Of a stretch of DNA of 64,000 nt, positions 10,417 through 21,647 are shown piece by piece. Below the pieces are notes generated by a model, which made no database searches, was not told the origin of the DNA, and saw nothing but the letters and a program-made list of their open reading frames with translations. The DNA is from Anthostomella pinea (lineage: Eukaryota > Ascomycota > Sordariomycetes > Xylariales > Xylariaceae). The position numbers and the translations under genes were made by a program. Positions within the stretch are counted from its first letter, which is position 1; each line of letters starts with the position of its first letter. The stretch is taken from the NCBI GenBank assembly GCA_963556695.1, contig CAUWAG010000003.1, forward strand, positions 186,001-250,000. The letters run 5' to 3'.

Positions 10417-12239
10417 ATGATTCAGGGCATCTTCTACGCGAGGTTCCTCCCGCAGGAGGGTGAGTTACTCATTATCTTATACCCTCACAGTCGCGCACCC
10501 CTTTGGCTTTCATGACTTGTTACACGAGGTTTTGTTCACGAATGTCACATGCCCGACGGGAATCAGTCCAACATCGGTGCCTCACATCTCAGACCCGTCT
10601 CAGCATCCCAACCTCTTCTACACAAGACATGGCTTTTCGTGTAGATACAGTACCCCTTGCTGATTTTCATCCCAGGAACCAAAATCGTGGCACAGTCTCC
10701 ACCCGGCTGCATCGTGGCCACGACATACACGCCGCATCTGAAGCCGCCGCTGGTCGACTTTGACATCATCCAGGAGTACATCATCCCGCGCAAGGCCTTT
10801 TTCAACCGGTTCATGACCGTCAACTCGCCCGACGGGAAATACAGCATCCTGGGCTTTCCCGTGTCCATCCCCAGCGAGCAGTACCACCGCAATGAGTTCA
10901 TCTTCAATTTCGGCCTGGTGGTCGAGGCCGACGTCGACCAGATTCCCTACGAGAGGCTTGTACGCCGCCTCGCCGTCACCTTTGCCGAGATGGAGCGCCA
11001 GAATGGCTATCTAAGCGCAGACGGCGGTGTCGACGAGGATGGCAGGAGGCCTATCGAGAGCTTGTTGGAAATTGTCAAGGAGGACTTGAACAACTACGGA
11101 GAGTGCATGATTCCCGTCGGTAAGTCAAATTCTGTCTGGCTTAGCCTCCCCCCCCCCCCCCCCCCCCGAGCTACTATCCACCTTTATCACAATGGCGGGA
11201 TGTTCTCACTTCAACCCGACCATGATGAAAATACCCATCGTGGTACACGCTCGTACTCACACACCTCCCAGACGAAGCCAACACCCTCAATATGAAGCTA
11301 TTCCCCTACCACCCGCCTCCTCCACCGGTCCACGGCTGGCACGTTCCGGTACCCAAGATGAAGCTCGGCGACATCGTGGACCCGACCTGGGATCTTACCC
11401 TGCAAAAGATAATCCCGCACATCGACGGCGTCAACGACGTGCGCCGCATCGCCTGGCTGGCCGACGTGTCGCTGCCACTGACGCGGTGTGCGCTCCAGCA
11501 CCTTCTGTATTACGACACGGTCCTGCTACTGGACATGTTCTTCTTTGGCAGCTGCTATGCGCCCAGGCCCGGAGTGCACGACTTCATTGCGAACCGGGAT
11601 GAGCTTGTGGATGAGTGTGCTGGATACGTATGTGTAGTCGGAAACAAGCCCGGAGGGCCAGGTGACAGCGGATGTGGCAGTGGAGGTGGAGGCCAGGACG
11701 GAACCGGGAGTCATGACGTGCGCGGTAGAAGTGCCGTGGCTGATGATGATGGTAATAGCAACAGCAAGCGGGAGGCGACCAGCACAACAGCAGCTGCAGC
11801 AGGCAGAGTAGGGGGAGCAGGTGGAGGAGGAACGGGGACGGCCGTCACCAAGTACCAGCTCATCAAGCTGATGACGACATTCTGCGTGGGCCGCAGCGTC
11901 ATGGAATGGATCAAGCTGCACCAGGACGCCGGCTTTGACGTGCTGCGATATATCGACGTGCGGCGCCTGGTGCAGTTTGGCGTCATCAAGGGCCTGCTGT
12001 ACCGCGTGCACAAGTACGTCGTCTCCAAGCAGTACCTGTCGCTGCTGGCGACGGGCAAGCGTGTGGTCGAGAGCCAGGAGGGCGAGGGCGACGACGACGA
12101 GTCGCAGCGGCTGGTGAGGTACACGGATGGGTGCCACTCCTTCGACCAGATCATCACCGAGCAGAACATGACAGACGCGGACATCTGCAACAAACTCAAG
12201 AGCTTCAAGCCGGGCGACCTGACCATCTTCTACCGGTAG
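10417..12239 (+). CDS. npr2: Nitrogen permease regulator 2 (SEACIT/GATOR1 subunit)
   Basis: NPR2/NPRL2 acts with NPR3 and IML1 in the complex that restrains TORC1 when amino acids are scarce. Exons 10417-10459, 10676-11119 and 11272-12239 give 484 aa in frame. The start MIQGIFYARFLPQEG joins TKIVAQSPPGCIV as in other NPR2 proteins, followed by IPRKAFFNRFMTVN and YHRNEFIFNFGLVVE. The C-terminal half has DVRRIAWLADVSLPL, VLLLDMFFFGSCYAPR and IKGLLYRVHKYVV. A low-complexity insertion of about 80 residues, rich in Gly, Ser, Thr and Ala, interrupts the C-terminal half between about 11640 and 11850. Intron 1 is long for this window (216 bp); intron 2 contains a 20-base poly-C run. Confidence 0.93.
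11148..11167 (+). repeat. Poly-C tract of 20 bases in npr2 intron 2
   Basis: Uninterrupted run of C about 28 bases downstream of the intron 2 donor. Likely length-variable and hard to sequence; it lies outside coding sequence. Confidence 0.9.
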
Positions 12240-12471
12240 CTAGGCGGCTTGCGTCAAGGCACGCCTCGGTGTAGTCCAAGTTCACAATAGGCTGGGACTC
12301 TTCGTCCTGTATGCACGCACAGTTGACGCTCTCAAAGTGGGATGTTCTACATGCTTCTTGAATATATACATACATAATGTACAGACATGGCGACATGGTA
12401 CAATATGGTACATGGGTAGGTACGTACGTACGAACTGGCGTGTCCAGTTGGTCAATACACAATCACCCTCA

Positions 12472-14747
12472 TCACCGGCGTTCCTCGGGCCCGGTATCAA
12501 AAAAGTTTCGGGTGCTTCTGGCCTCCGCCTTTTGCTGCTTCCGCTCAGTCCGCTCAGCACTCCTGCGGTCCCTGTATTCCCGGTCTTTGCTCAGCCGTTC
12601 CGCTATGGCGCTTTGCTGGGCCTTCCTCTCGGCGGCAATCACGGCGGCCTTGGCGCTCCTGCGCTTCTCAGCCTGTATGATTATTCTCGTCTGGGCCAGC
12701 ACCTTGTCGATTGCTTCCGTTTTCAACTTGGAGCTATACCCCTCTTGTGTGACTAGCCGCGCCATGGGTGACTTTTCCAAGATCTGTCTCGCGCGCGCCG
12801 TTTGCGGCGGGAATCTCACCTCTGGTGTGGATGAGGGCTCATCTTTCTCCTCTTCATCGCGCATGATATCATCGGCCTCTTTCTCGATTTGGGCCAGTTC
12901 CGCGTCACTGTAGTGCAGGTCTTCTCCACCGGCCGCCGCCTTGAGCTTTTCCCGCAGGATTCGCGTCTTGCCCGAACCGGGCTCACCATGGTATGACTGC
13001 CCGCTGGCTGCCCACTCCTCGTCGCTGACCATCTCAACGACACGCACGAAGTACTTGCCACGGCGAAGGAGCAGTAATTTGCCGTCAATGAGGTAGTTTG
13101 ATGTTTCTTGCGGGAACCAGTTCTTGACTGGCGTGAAAGTGAGCTCACCCTCTCTCATTTCTTTGGCTTCGAACGCCTTCCGCCCGGGAGAGCCCCCGAT
13201 GTAGGCACCCTGGTTCGTCACGAGTCGGTGGCCATCGCTTGCGCTATCTGCCAAGCCCGCCGCATAGAGAATGCGGCCTATAGACTTGCCCTTGATCAGA
13301 GATTCGGGCAACTGGATATCAACGCGAAATGAACCGGCCCTGTTGGCGTCTGCCGGAGTGCCCTTGGGTGGGAAGAACTCCGTCTCGGAAGATTCTTCGC
13401 TGGTCTGTGTCTGTGAGGCATCAACCGGGCCTTTTGAGAACATCTGACGGTGCCGTTTTCGTACAGCATCGGCCTCGTTCTGGCCGTGGACCAAGGCCAG
13501 AACTTCGTACGCAAGCGCATGCTGGGCGTGGCGTTTCGGGGGGTCCTGACTATGCTGCGTCATGATCTCGCGAATTTTGTCCATAGGGTGAAAGGTAAAT
13601 AGCTTCAACAGCTGTTCGACGTCGGCGTCCGGCCGCCGCATGAAGTAGCCATAGAGGTCGAAGGGGCTCGTCATGAAGGGATCGAGCCAGACGGCGTTCC
13701 CGGCGCTCTTACCAAATTTGGCGCCAGAGGAGTCGGTCAGCAGTGGGGTGGTGAAGCCAACGGGTGGTTCAAGCAGACCGTCGCGCTGCAAGATGGCGGG
13801 GTCCCGTTCGGTGTCGCGCAGGTACTTGACGGCGTCGACGCCCGAGACGATGTTCCCGTACTGATCTGAGCCTCCGATCTGCATGAGACAGCCCTTCGGG
13901 CTGGAGTACAGGTGCCACCAATCCCAGGCCTGCATCAGGGGGTAGACAAACTCGGCGAGAGACATGCCGTCGCCTTCGGCCATCCTCCGCTTGACAGACT
14001 CTCGCGACAGCATGGGGCCGACCCTGACGCCGTTGAACAGACGCTGGACGACCTCGGCAAAGGAGACGGTGTTGTACCATTGGCTGTTGTTGGCCAGCTC
14101 GCGGTCCCAGACCCATTCCTTCTCATAGCCGTGACGCCGTGCCTGGGAGTCGACGTGGGCCCACATCCGCTTCAGCTGGTAATGTATCTTGGTGATGTAC
14201 ATGGTCATGTCGGCCTTGGCGATCCTGTCGCGGCTCTGCAGACGACCGGTGGGATCTCCGACCTTGGCGGTGGCGCCGCCGACGACGCTGACAGTCCTGT
14301 AACCATGTATGTACATCCAGTATAGGGCCATCAGGGGGAGAAGATGACCGAGGTGGAGAGAGGCGGCGGTGGGATCGATTCCGACGTAGGCGCCTATGCG
14401 CTTGACCCGCATGAGCTCGCTGATCTGGTCATCGGTGCTGTGGCGGCGGTCAGCATCAGGGCAGCGGTACTCTGAGCAGAGTAGAAGATCAGTAGAAGCA
14501 CTCACCCAGCCGTATCCTTGACGAAACCACGTTCCTTGAGGGTGTCCCAGAGATGCGGCACCTCTCCGGCCTCGATCTGGCGGGCCCTTTCCTGCCAGGC
14601 CTCATGAGCCAAGCGGCGCTTTTCCAAGACCTTTAACCCGATGAACCGGCTCGGTTGTCGCCTCGAGGCGAGGGATCGTAGAAGACATGTTCGGCAGAGT
14701 GTGGAGCGCGCATTGTGGGAGCTTGCGAGAAGAGCGGCTGCCACCAT
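12472..14747 (-). CDS. cyt-18: Mitochondrial tyrosyl-tRNA synthetase (CYT-18 type)
   Basis: Class I synthetase charging mitochondrial tRNA-Tyr; in Neurospora and relatives this enzyme also helps splice group I introns. Exon 1 (14747-14506) encodes a basic, Ser/Arg-rich leader (LASRRQPSRFIGLKVLEKRR) expected for mitochondrial import; a 68-bp intron precedes exon 2 (14437-12472). Total 735 aa. The HIGH-like motif is HLGH after GIDPTAASL, the tyrosine-pocket region includes IGGSDQYGNI, and the KMSKS-type loop is KFGKS. An S4-like RNA-binding segment follows (NYLIDGKLLLLRRGKYFVRV). The last roughly 150 residues are a highly charged, coiled tail longer than I expect. Whether it has intron-splicing activity cannot be read from sequence. 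Confidence 0.92.
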
Positions 14748-15305
14748 GTTTGCAGTCGGCTAGGAAGAAAGGAGAGTGTATCGGGAGCACTTGGGCTCGT
14801 CAATGCAGATATTACCACATACGGGACATCAGCACCGAGACGCACATGCGTGAAGATTGTTCTCTGGCGGGCTGTCTGTCTGTCTATATGGTTCGGTCCG
14901 TGGTTGCGACAGCGAGGTTCGTATGACCGATGCGATGCGACGGGATGCTTCGAGCTCCAGGTAGCGACTTTTTTTTTGGACCAGAGGAGAGATCGGCGTC
15001 GCGACAAAGGAACGCGCCGATGGGCCGCCTATGACCGCCTATGTGCATATGATCGATAGCGGAAGTAGCAATGCATCTACTCAGCATAATGCACCCGGCT
15101 TGCTGCATCGGGCGGCTGGCCAATGGGAGAGGTCGCATTTGTCCTCGGCAATCGACTCTCACCCGATGGCACGCAGACCCGTCATCATCATCACGACCGT
15201 CTCGTCTTGCACTAATTGGACTCCCTCTTGTCGGCAACGAGAGTCCGTCAAACTCGCAAGCGACCTCCGATTCCTTCTTCGGAATCTCGTGATAAATCAG
15301 TCAAC
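14748..15305. promoter_or_regulatory. Divergent promoter, mitochondrial TyrRS / SDH4
   Basis: 557 bp between two divergent nuclear genes for mitochondrial proteins, which could permit shared control (inference). No ORF supported. Confidence 0.45.
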
Positions 15306-16027
15306 ATGGCCTCTGCACTGCGCCCGACGCTGCTGCGGCACACAGCCCCGGCCGCCCCGACCCGGCGAGCAATCACCACCACACTCCGGTCGAAACAGCC
15401 GATGCCATCAGCTGTTGCCAAGGCTGCTGCTTTCCATGCCTCGAGCAGGAGACGCCTGTTGCCTCCGGGTCCTCGTATGTCCCACCACGTACCGAGGGTG
15501 CCATTTTAGTCATTTTGCTAACAGTCCCGGCGCAGAGGTCATCCACGGATCTGGTACGTCAATCCGCACGCAGCGTGCCGCTCTGTGGTCGTGGCAGTAG
15601 CAGATCGCGCAATGCACATCGCACAGCACAGACACCAGGCATATATCCTCTCTGCTAACCCAGACCACCACCAGTGAACGACCCGGCCCCGGTACCATCT
15701 CCGTCGCCGACACACGGCTCCTACCACTGGACCTTCGAGCGCACCATCGCCGCCGGCCTCATACCGCTGACCATCACCCCCTTCGCCGCCGGCTCGCTGA
15801 ACCCGGCCACCGACGCCCTGCTGTGCGGCCTGATGCTCGTCCACAGCCACATGGGCTTCCAGTCTATCCTCATCGATTACGTCCCCAACAGCCGCTATCC
15901 CAAGTCACGCAAGGGCCTGATGTGGGGGCTCAACGCTGTCACCGTGCTCGTGGGCATTGGATTGTACGAGTTCGAGACCAACGATGTTGGTGTCACCGAG
16001 GCTATCAAGCGCGTGTGGAAGGCCTGA
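15306..16027 (+). CDS. sdh4: Succinate dehydrogenase membrane anchor subunit (CybS / SDH4)
   Basis: Small anchor subunit of mitochondrial complex II, holding haem b and the ubiquinone site. Exons 15306-15474, 15536-15553 (only 18 bp) and 15675-16027 give 179 aa. The N-terminus (MASALRPTLLRHTAPAAPTRRA) is a typical mitochondrial presequence. The mature part has three hydrophobic segments (IAAGLIPLTITPFAAG, TDALLCGLMLVHSHMGFQSI and the GLNAVTVLVGIGLYEFE helix). The His residues of LVHSHMGF are haem-ligand candidates and the Asp-Tyr in ILIDYVP is the quinone-site pair also relevant to SDHI fungicides. The micro-exon is required to keep the VIHGSVNDPAP join in frame. Confidence 0.92.
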
Positions 16028-16805
16028 ACGGTTGTCGTGTCGCTGGAATAGAAGGATGGCTGGGATAGAAGGGATGGGACTAGAAGTTAAGGTACCTTGG
16101 AGAGAGATGGTCTGGGCGGACGAGTCGGGGCTGGGACGATACGATGAAGTTGCACGATCAATGTCATGCTTTCCTTTTCTCCCAGCTGGCCTCGGTGTCG
16201 AGAGCTCGTGGGACTAGGCGCAGGCCTTGTCCTTGTATCCAGTACACCTAGTATATAAACTTTGTATCTTGCAAACATACCGGAATCAGGCAGTGGTGGT
16301 TCGCGTAGCCGTATTATAGCATCGGAATTTCCGGCATTGTACTGCATTGGCTGCGGTCCAGGGAAGAGGATATGGCGACTTGTCACCTCTAATGATCGTG
16401 AGGCGGCACTGTATTGAAGCGTACCTGTATGCCTCATGAGGCTTCAAATACGTCTTCTTTCGCCACTACAGTCCTTTGGTCGACACACTGGGGTATGCGA
16501 ACGGCTAGGAAACTATGCTGATGACTTTGCCAGCATGAAGCCATAGGCTTAGCTTTGGTCCCCGATCTGCCCCTAACCAAGGCACCAGGCGAATATGGCC
16601 GCTGGGACGGCTTCGGAGGCACCTCCTGACCATGTGTGTGTCGTAGAAGATTGCCCAGCGTTGTAGGCGCACACTGGTCACAACGACATGATCACGACAG
16701 CATACTTCAACACAAAGTGAACGCAATGGTTTATATCCAGCCACGCTATGCTATATTCAACCGATCCATGTGTACCCTCCCAAAGGCACCCCGTCAATCT
16801 TCAGC
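16028..16805. other. Intergenic region between convergent genes
   Basis: 3' regions of sdh4 and vps53. Only short ORFs without protein features. Confidence 0.5.
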
Positions 16806-19462
16806 TCACCGCCCCGTCTCGTCCACGCTCCCCTCCCTCTTCCCAAACCTGGCGCCCAGACCTCCGATATCTCGGCGGAAGAACTTGCCGAAATTCTTCA
16901 AGTTCTCGTTGATGCTGGCGGCGTTCTGCCCCGCCGTGGCACCAGTCGCCTGGCCTGGCTGCTGCTGCTGCTGCTGCGAGGACGGCGTGCCCATCCGCTC
17001 AACGCCGTCACGCGCCGCATTGAGCAGCTTCTCGCCCAGCGAAGTAGGGTCGAAGCGCGCCGGCGCTGCCGATGCCAGGAGAGACGTCGTCGCCGGGTTA
17101 CCTATGCCGCCTATTCCTATCCCTCCCAACCCGGCGGCGTTCATGAGGGGAGTCAGGAGCGGGCTCTGGGCCACAAGCTTGCTGTTGGTATTACTGTCGC
17201 GGTGGATGCCGAAAAGCTCGACCAGGTGAGCGTGGTCCTGCTTCCGCACACCCTTGAGCTCCAGGATCTTCCTGAAGTTTGTGTCGGACCGGTCCCCAAT
17301 GTGGATCAGATAGGCCTGCACAAGACCTTCTGGCGGTGAGGGGCGGACCTGGAGCGTCTTGAGTAGAGGGTCGAGACGCGTCATGGTGGCGTTGACGCGC
17401 TTGACGAAGCTTGCAGGAGGAGCATGTGGTGTCGTCGAAGGGTTGTGGTAGGAGAGGAGATTCTCGAAGGCTTTGGTGAGGACGTACTTATCCAGTAGCA
17501 TCTGTGATTGTTAGTATTCGGCTCAGAGCGATATCAGATGTGGGCGGGTTACCTGTTCAGCGCCAACCTCGGAGACAGGTCGGCACTGCACGATGTTGGA
17601 TATGTACGTGCCGGCCAGATGCTCGACGAGGTTGTCAGCAAACGCACGGGCATATTGCTGCTTGGCCACGACGCCCAGGACCTCTTGGGCCTTGGAGTTG
17701 ACGTGCGAGACCAACTCGCCGACATAAGAACTCTGGTCTCCGACACTCTCCATCTTGCTCCAGTTCGTGTTTCTCATCTCCCGCCACGCCCCGTCACAGT
17801 CCGCCTCGACCTTGTTGACCAGTGCGAGAACCGCAGCGCTGGCAACGCCTAGGAATGCATCTGCTTGCGATGTCAGGTCGACCTTGCCGACAAGCTCGTG
17901 ATCTATCCGCTTCTTAATGTTCTCTTCGAGCTGGCCCGTGTTGGTGTGCCAGAAATCTGCTGTGTTCAGCACCAGGACAATGTCCTCCACCGAGGCGGCC
18001 GATGGTCCGGGCCTCTGCAGAATCGCGAGCAGAACTTGCTGTGCATACTCGTCCAGATACTTGGCGAGCGTCTTGGTGAGGTCCAGCAACCGTTCGCTGG
18101 TAGAGAGCTTAGCGCACTGGGATAGTGTGAGTTTGTAGAAATGGAACAGCTCGATGGCGGAGCTGATGACTGCTTGCGAAGAGAACTCCTCGTCGGCTGG
18201 TAGCAACGGTTGCCCTTTGTACCTCGGGATCATGACTGCGAGCGCCTTGTCCTGCGACTCTACCCATAAACTCAGGTATGGCTCGAATGCAACGGATATG
18301 GAGCCGTTGAAGCTTTGGGTCCTCTCGTCTGCTGAGCTCAGCGTGTCAATGCTCGCCCGCGGCTCGCTCGCAAACCTCCTCTCAATGCTCTGTTCAAAAT
18401 CCATGGTTTCCTGCAGACAGCTCAGCAGCAGGTTGACATCGATCTTGGCTCCGTCTGCCTTCCGCATGCTCTTCTCCAGAATGCCCTTGTAGTCATCCCT
18501 CGTTCCGTCGCAGAAGGCCATGGCTAGCGTTTCGCCCACGCGCCAATGCGGCGGGAAGATGGCGGCGTGCTCTTCCTCGTAGCCCTTCATCATCCGTTTG
18601 AACCAGGCATACCGTCTTCCGATATTGTCCAGACTGCCGGCCTCGTCGTTTCCCCTGAAGACGTGGCGGTACTCGCGCAGCTCGGTGTTCACGTACCAGT
18701 TGACGAGTCTTAGTCTTGCGTTGTCACCGAGGGCGTCCATAACGCCGCAGGCCTCGACCAGCACGGCCTTGCGCGAGCCGACCTCCCCCTTGGCGAAGGC
18801 GATCTCGAAGTCCTCGCACACCTGCTCGAGCAGCTCGCGCTGCAGGTCGCCAACGCCGCGGCTGAGGGTGGCGATCTGGTCGATGCTGCGGTAGCTGTTG
18901 AAGTGGCGCATGAGCTGCAGCACGGCCTGCAGCAGGCTGGCGCACTCGCGGTACTGGCGGGTCCGGGCCAGGCCGCGCAGCTGCTCGTAGGCGGTGGTCA
19001 GCATCTGCAGGCGCTTGAGGGCGGTCATGGACAGGGTCAGGTTGCGCTTGGTGCCGTCGAGACGCTTGATGTCTTGGGTCATCTGGGTGATGTTCTGCTC
19101 GGTCCTTATGGCGCGCTCTCGCACGGTCTCGATCTTGCGGAACAGGGCCTGCAGGTCGGCCTGGGCAGACTGCATGCGCTCGAGCGACGAGTCGGGCCCG
19201 TAGGCCTGGGCGGACTGCAGGGCGGCGATGTCGCGCGAGAGGCCATGATGCTCGGCGGCGAGGGTGGTCGAGACGCGGCTGACGGAGGACACGGTCGACG
19301 GGTGGGCGAAGAGGAGGTTGAGGTGTTGGACGGGGTCGTAGTCGGCTGGAAGACGGAAGATGGAAGTGAGCACCCTGAATAGCTTGGGCTTGGGCTGGGG
19401 CTGACCTTGGACTGACCTGCGTCTAGAGACAGCGCGTCGGCTGCGCTGCCATTCGCATACAT
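16806..19462 (-). CDS. vps53: Vps53, GARP tethering complex subunit
   Basis: Subunit of the Golgi-associated retrograde protein complex, which tethers endosome-derived vesicles at the trans-Golgi. Exons 19462-19417, 19345-17553 and 17501-16806 give 844 aa. The N-terminal exon joins as LDAADYDPVQHLNLLFAHPS, then the coiled-coil region includes RIETVRERA-like heptads and MTQDIKRLDGTKRNLTLSMTA. DNIGRRYAWFKRMMKGYEEE and IFPPHWRVGETLAMAFC are diagnostic of Vps53. The last intron is 51 bp and splits VGAEQ from MLLDKYVLTK. The C-terminus is Gly-rich with a Q6 run (SSQQQQQQPGQ). The exon 1-2 acceptor at 19346 was chosen over the nearer CAG because only it keeps phase. Confidence 0.92.
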
Positions 19463-20337
19463 GTTGGATAGCGCCGTCGCATTGACGGTTGTGCGTTCAC
19501 GGCCGGGTCTTCAAGGTTGCTATTGTCATGATCATCCGATGGAGGCTTGGTCAGGGTGTAGTAGTTGAAGCTGTCCACATTGAACTTTGTGCAGGTCTGC
19601 AACTGAGTCAGTGGTGGCCTTTCTGAAAGTACAATACAAGCACGACGATTCGACGAGGGTAGAAGCTGTACTGGCAAGTGGTGGTGTTCACTGTTCAGCT
19701 GCCATTGACTGAAGCCAACTGAAGCCAACTGCTGGCTGCCCGTGCTGCTCAATTGTTACCTCAGCAAAGCTCAGACCATCTGCCGCCCACCCCGCCACCC
19801 TACACCGGCTCCCACCTTTCTACCTTTCACTCTTCACGATGTCTGTCAACACCTCACGTTCTGGAAAACACGGCATATGCAGTCATCGGAACAATACGAC
19901 GATACGACGAGACTGCCGGGGAATATACATCAAGTGGTTGTCCCATCATAATCATTGCATTCCTCGTCAAATCTCTATTCAAGTACGCCATTGTGCCTCG
20001 AGAGGCTCTTATAACAAGGTATGAGTCCCCATCCGTGTTGTGCTCTGCACTCTATGTGTAGGCCGGGAACTGTTTATAGCCGGTGCCCCTTGGTCTGCCC
20101 TTGATGTCTCTGTTATACCATCATGTTCGCCGATTTTGGATTGCCATCCGTTTACGCCATCTCTCGATATACCCAATGTCCGCCCCATTCGCCGGACTTG
20201 TAAAGAACATTGGAATACATCCCAACGCCACGTACCCCATACAAACCAGACTACAAGACAGAGCGCAGCCGTCTGTGTCTTTGGACGGATTTTTGACGCC
20301 GGGAAAATGCAACCTGGGTATCTCGAAGCCCGCCAAA
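19463..20337. other. Intergenic region
   Basis: Upstream of vps53 and downstream of the chitinase. ORFs here lack recognisable features. Confidence 0.45.
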
Positions 20338-21647
20338 TCACGAACTGTGCAACGCGCGGAAACCTGCCGCGATTAGACTTCGCGCCTTGTCACGAGAATC
20401 CGCAGGGCCCGTCCAGTAGAACAATCCCTAAAGCGCAAAGTTCAGCTCCCGTTCAGGTCCAACGCACCGAGGGAAACGAAAAGGAGGAGCGGGGAGACAT
20501 AAACTTACACCTAAGCCCTTCTCCTTGCAATACGCCGCCTTGATCTTGACCGTCTCGGGCGTGTCGTAGCTCACGAAGCCCCCGTCGCCGCCCACACACC
20601 CGGCCGCACCTAGCCGCTTGTCCACCAACTCCTTCGCGTTCTTCCGCGGGAGCTGGCTGTACTCGAACGACCCGTCGTCCCCTCCGGCGCCCCTGTGGCG
20701 ATGGCCCGGCCCGCTGACCCCTAGGAAACTGCGCCCATAGACGGGAATGCCCAGTAGGATCTTCTTCGGTGGGCAGCCGTGAGCCACCAGGTACGACACG
20801 CCAGAGGAGCCCGAGGCCTCGTCCTTCTGCATCGAGTATAGCTGCGCGTGGTGTCCGCTCCGTTGCGTCCAGTGGCCAAAGAAGTCGTACGCTTTCAGAT
20901 TAACAAAGTCTACGTACGGGGCGGCCTGTGCGATGTCGATGTTCTGAAGGACGGGCAGAACAGATGGCAGGGCGGCTGTGACGATGAACTCATCTTCGGG
21001 AAGATGAATTCGGACGCTGGCAAGGAGCGCAATGAAGTCGGCGCCCTGCTGGAGATCCATAGGGTATTCCCAGTCGACTACGCTTCGAGTCAGCATGGTG
21101 CCCGTGTCTAGGTCTCACGCCTCGTAGGTGATATGCGATGGGGGCTCGTACTGTCAATGCCGTCTAGACCGGACGCCTCCACCAGTCCTCGTGCTGACCG
21201 TGCAAAGTTGTCTCGTAGTAACGTGTCGGACGCAACTACGGGGAACGTGTCGCTGGATGAGCCGCCGCCGATGGACAAGATCACGCGCAGATGCGGATGG
21301 GCCTGCTTGAGGTGCATCAGGGAACCCAGCCCGCCGTGGACGCCGTCACACGGAGCTTGTGCGTCTGCCCACTCATCGCTCAGCTGGTCACCATGTCAGC
21401 CTCAACGTTCTGCGGCATTCTAGGAACACATGTCTCTGCATCTCCACGCTGGCTCGTTGCAACTCACAAAGACAGACCCGTCCGCCGCGACATTGGCAAA
21501 AGCGTAATACACGTGATTTATACAGCTGTAGTTCATCATACCGGGCGTGGCGCCGCTGTATATCTTGGAGTTCGGAAAGTAGACGGCATTGGTGTACATG
21601 ACACTCGATACGCTGGCGGACAACCGCTTCCGTGACGACGAAGTCAT
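20338..21647 (-). CDS. GH18 chitinase, non-secreted type
   Basis: Glycoside hydrolase family 18, retaining enzyme cutting beta-1,4-GlcNAc bonds by substrate assistance. Exons 21647-21468, 21383-21153 (donor at 21151-21152), 21077-20509 and 20427-20338 rebuild 356 aa. The catalytic DxxDxDxE motif reads DGIDIDWEYP and is formed only after splicing of the 74-bp intron; the substrate-binding SIGGG lies upstream in LRVILSIGGGSSS. The C-terminal GLFYWTGPADSRDKARSL holds the active-site Trp region. There is no signal peptide: the protein begins MTSSSRKRLSASVSSVMYTN and the fold starts at once with NAVYFPN. It probably acts inside the cell or is released unconventionally, for example in cell-wall recycling or autolysis. 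No chitin-binding module is present. Confidence 0.9.

Noticed and set aside
19423..19752. 109-codon minus-strand ORF above vps53
   Set aside because: Out of frame with vps53 and without features; the accepted start gives the family N-terminus.
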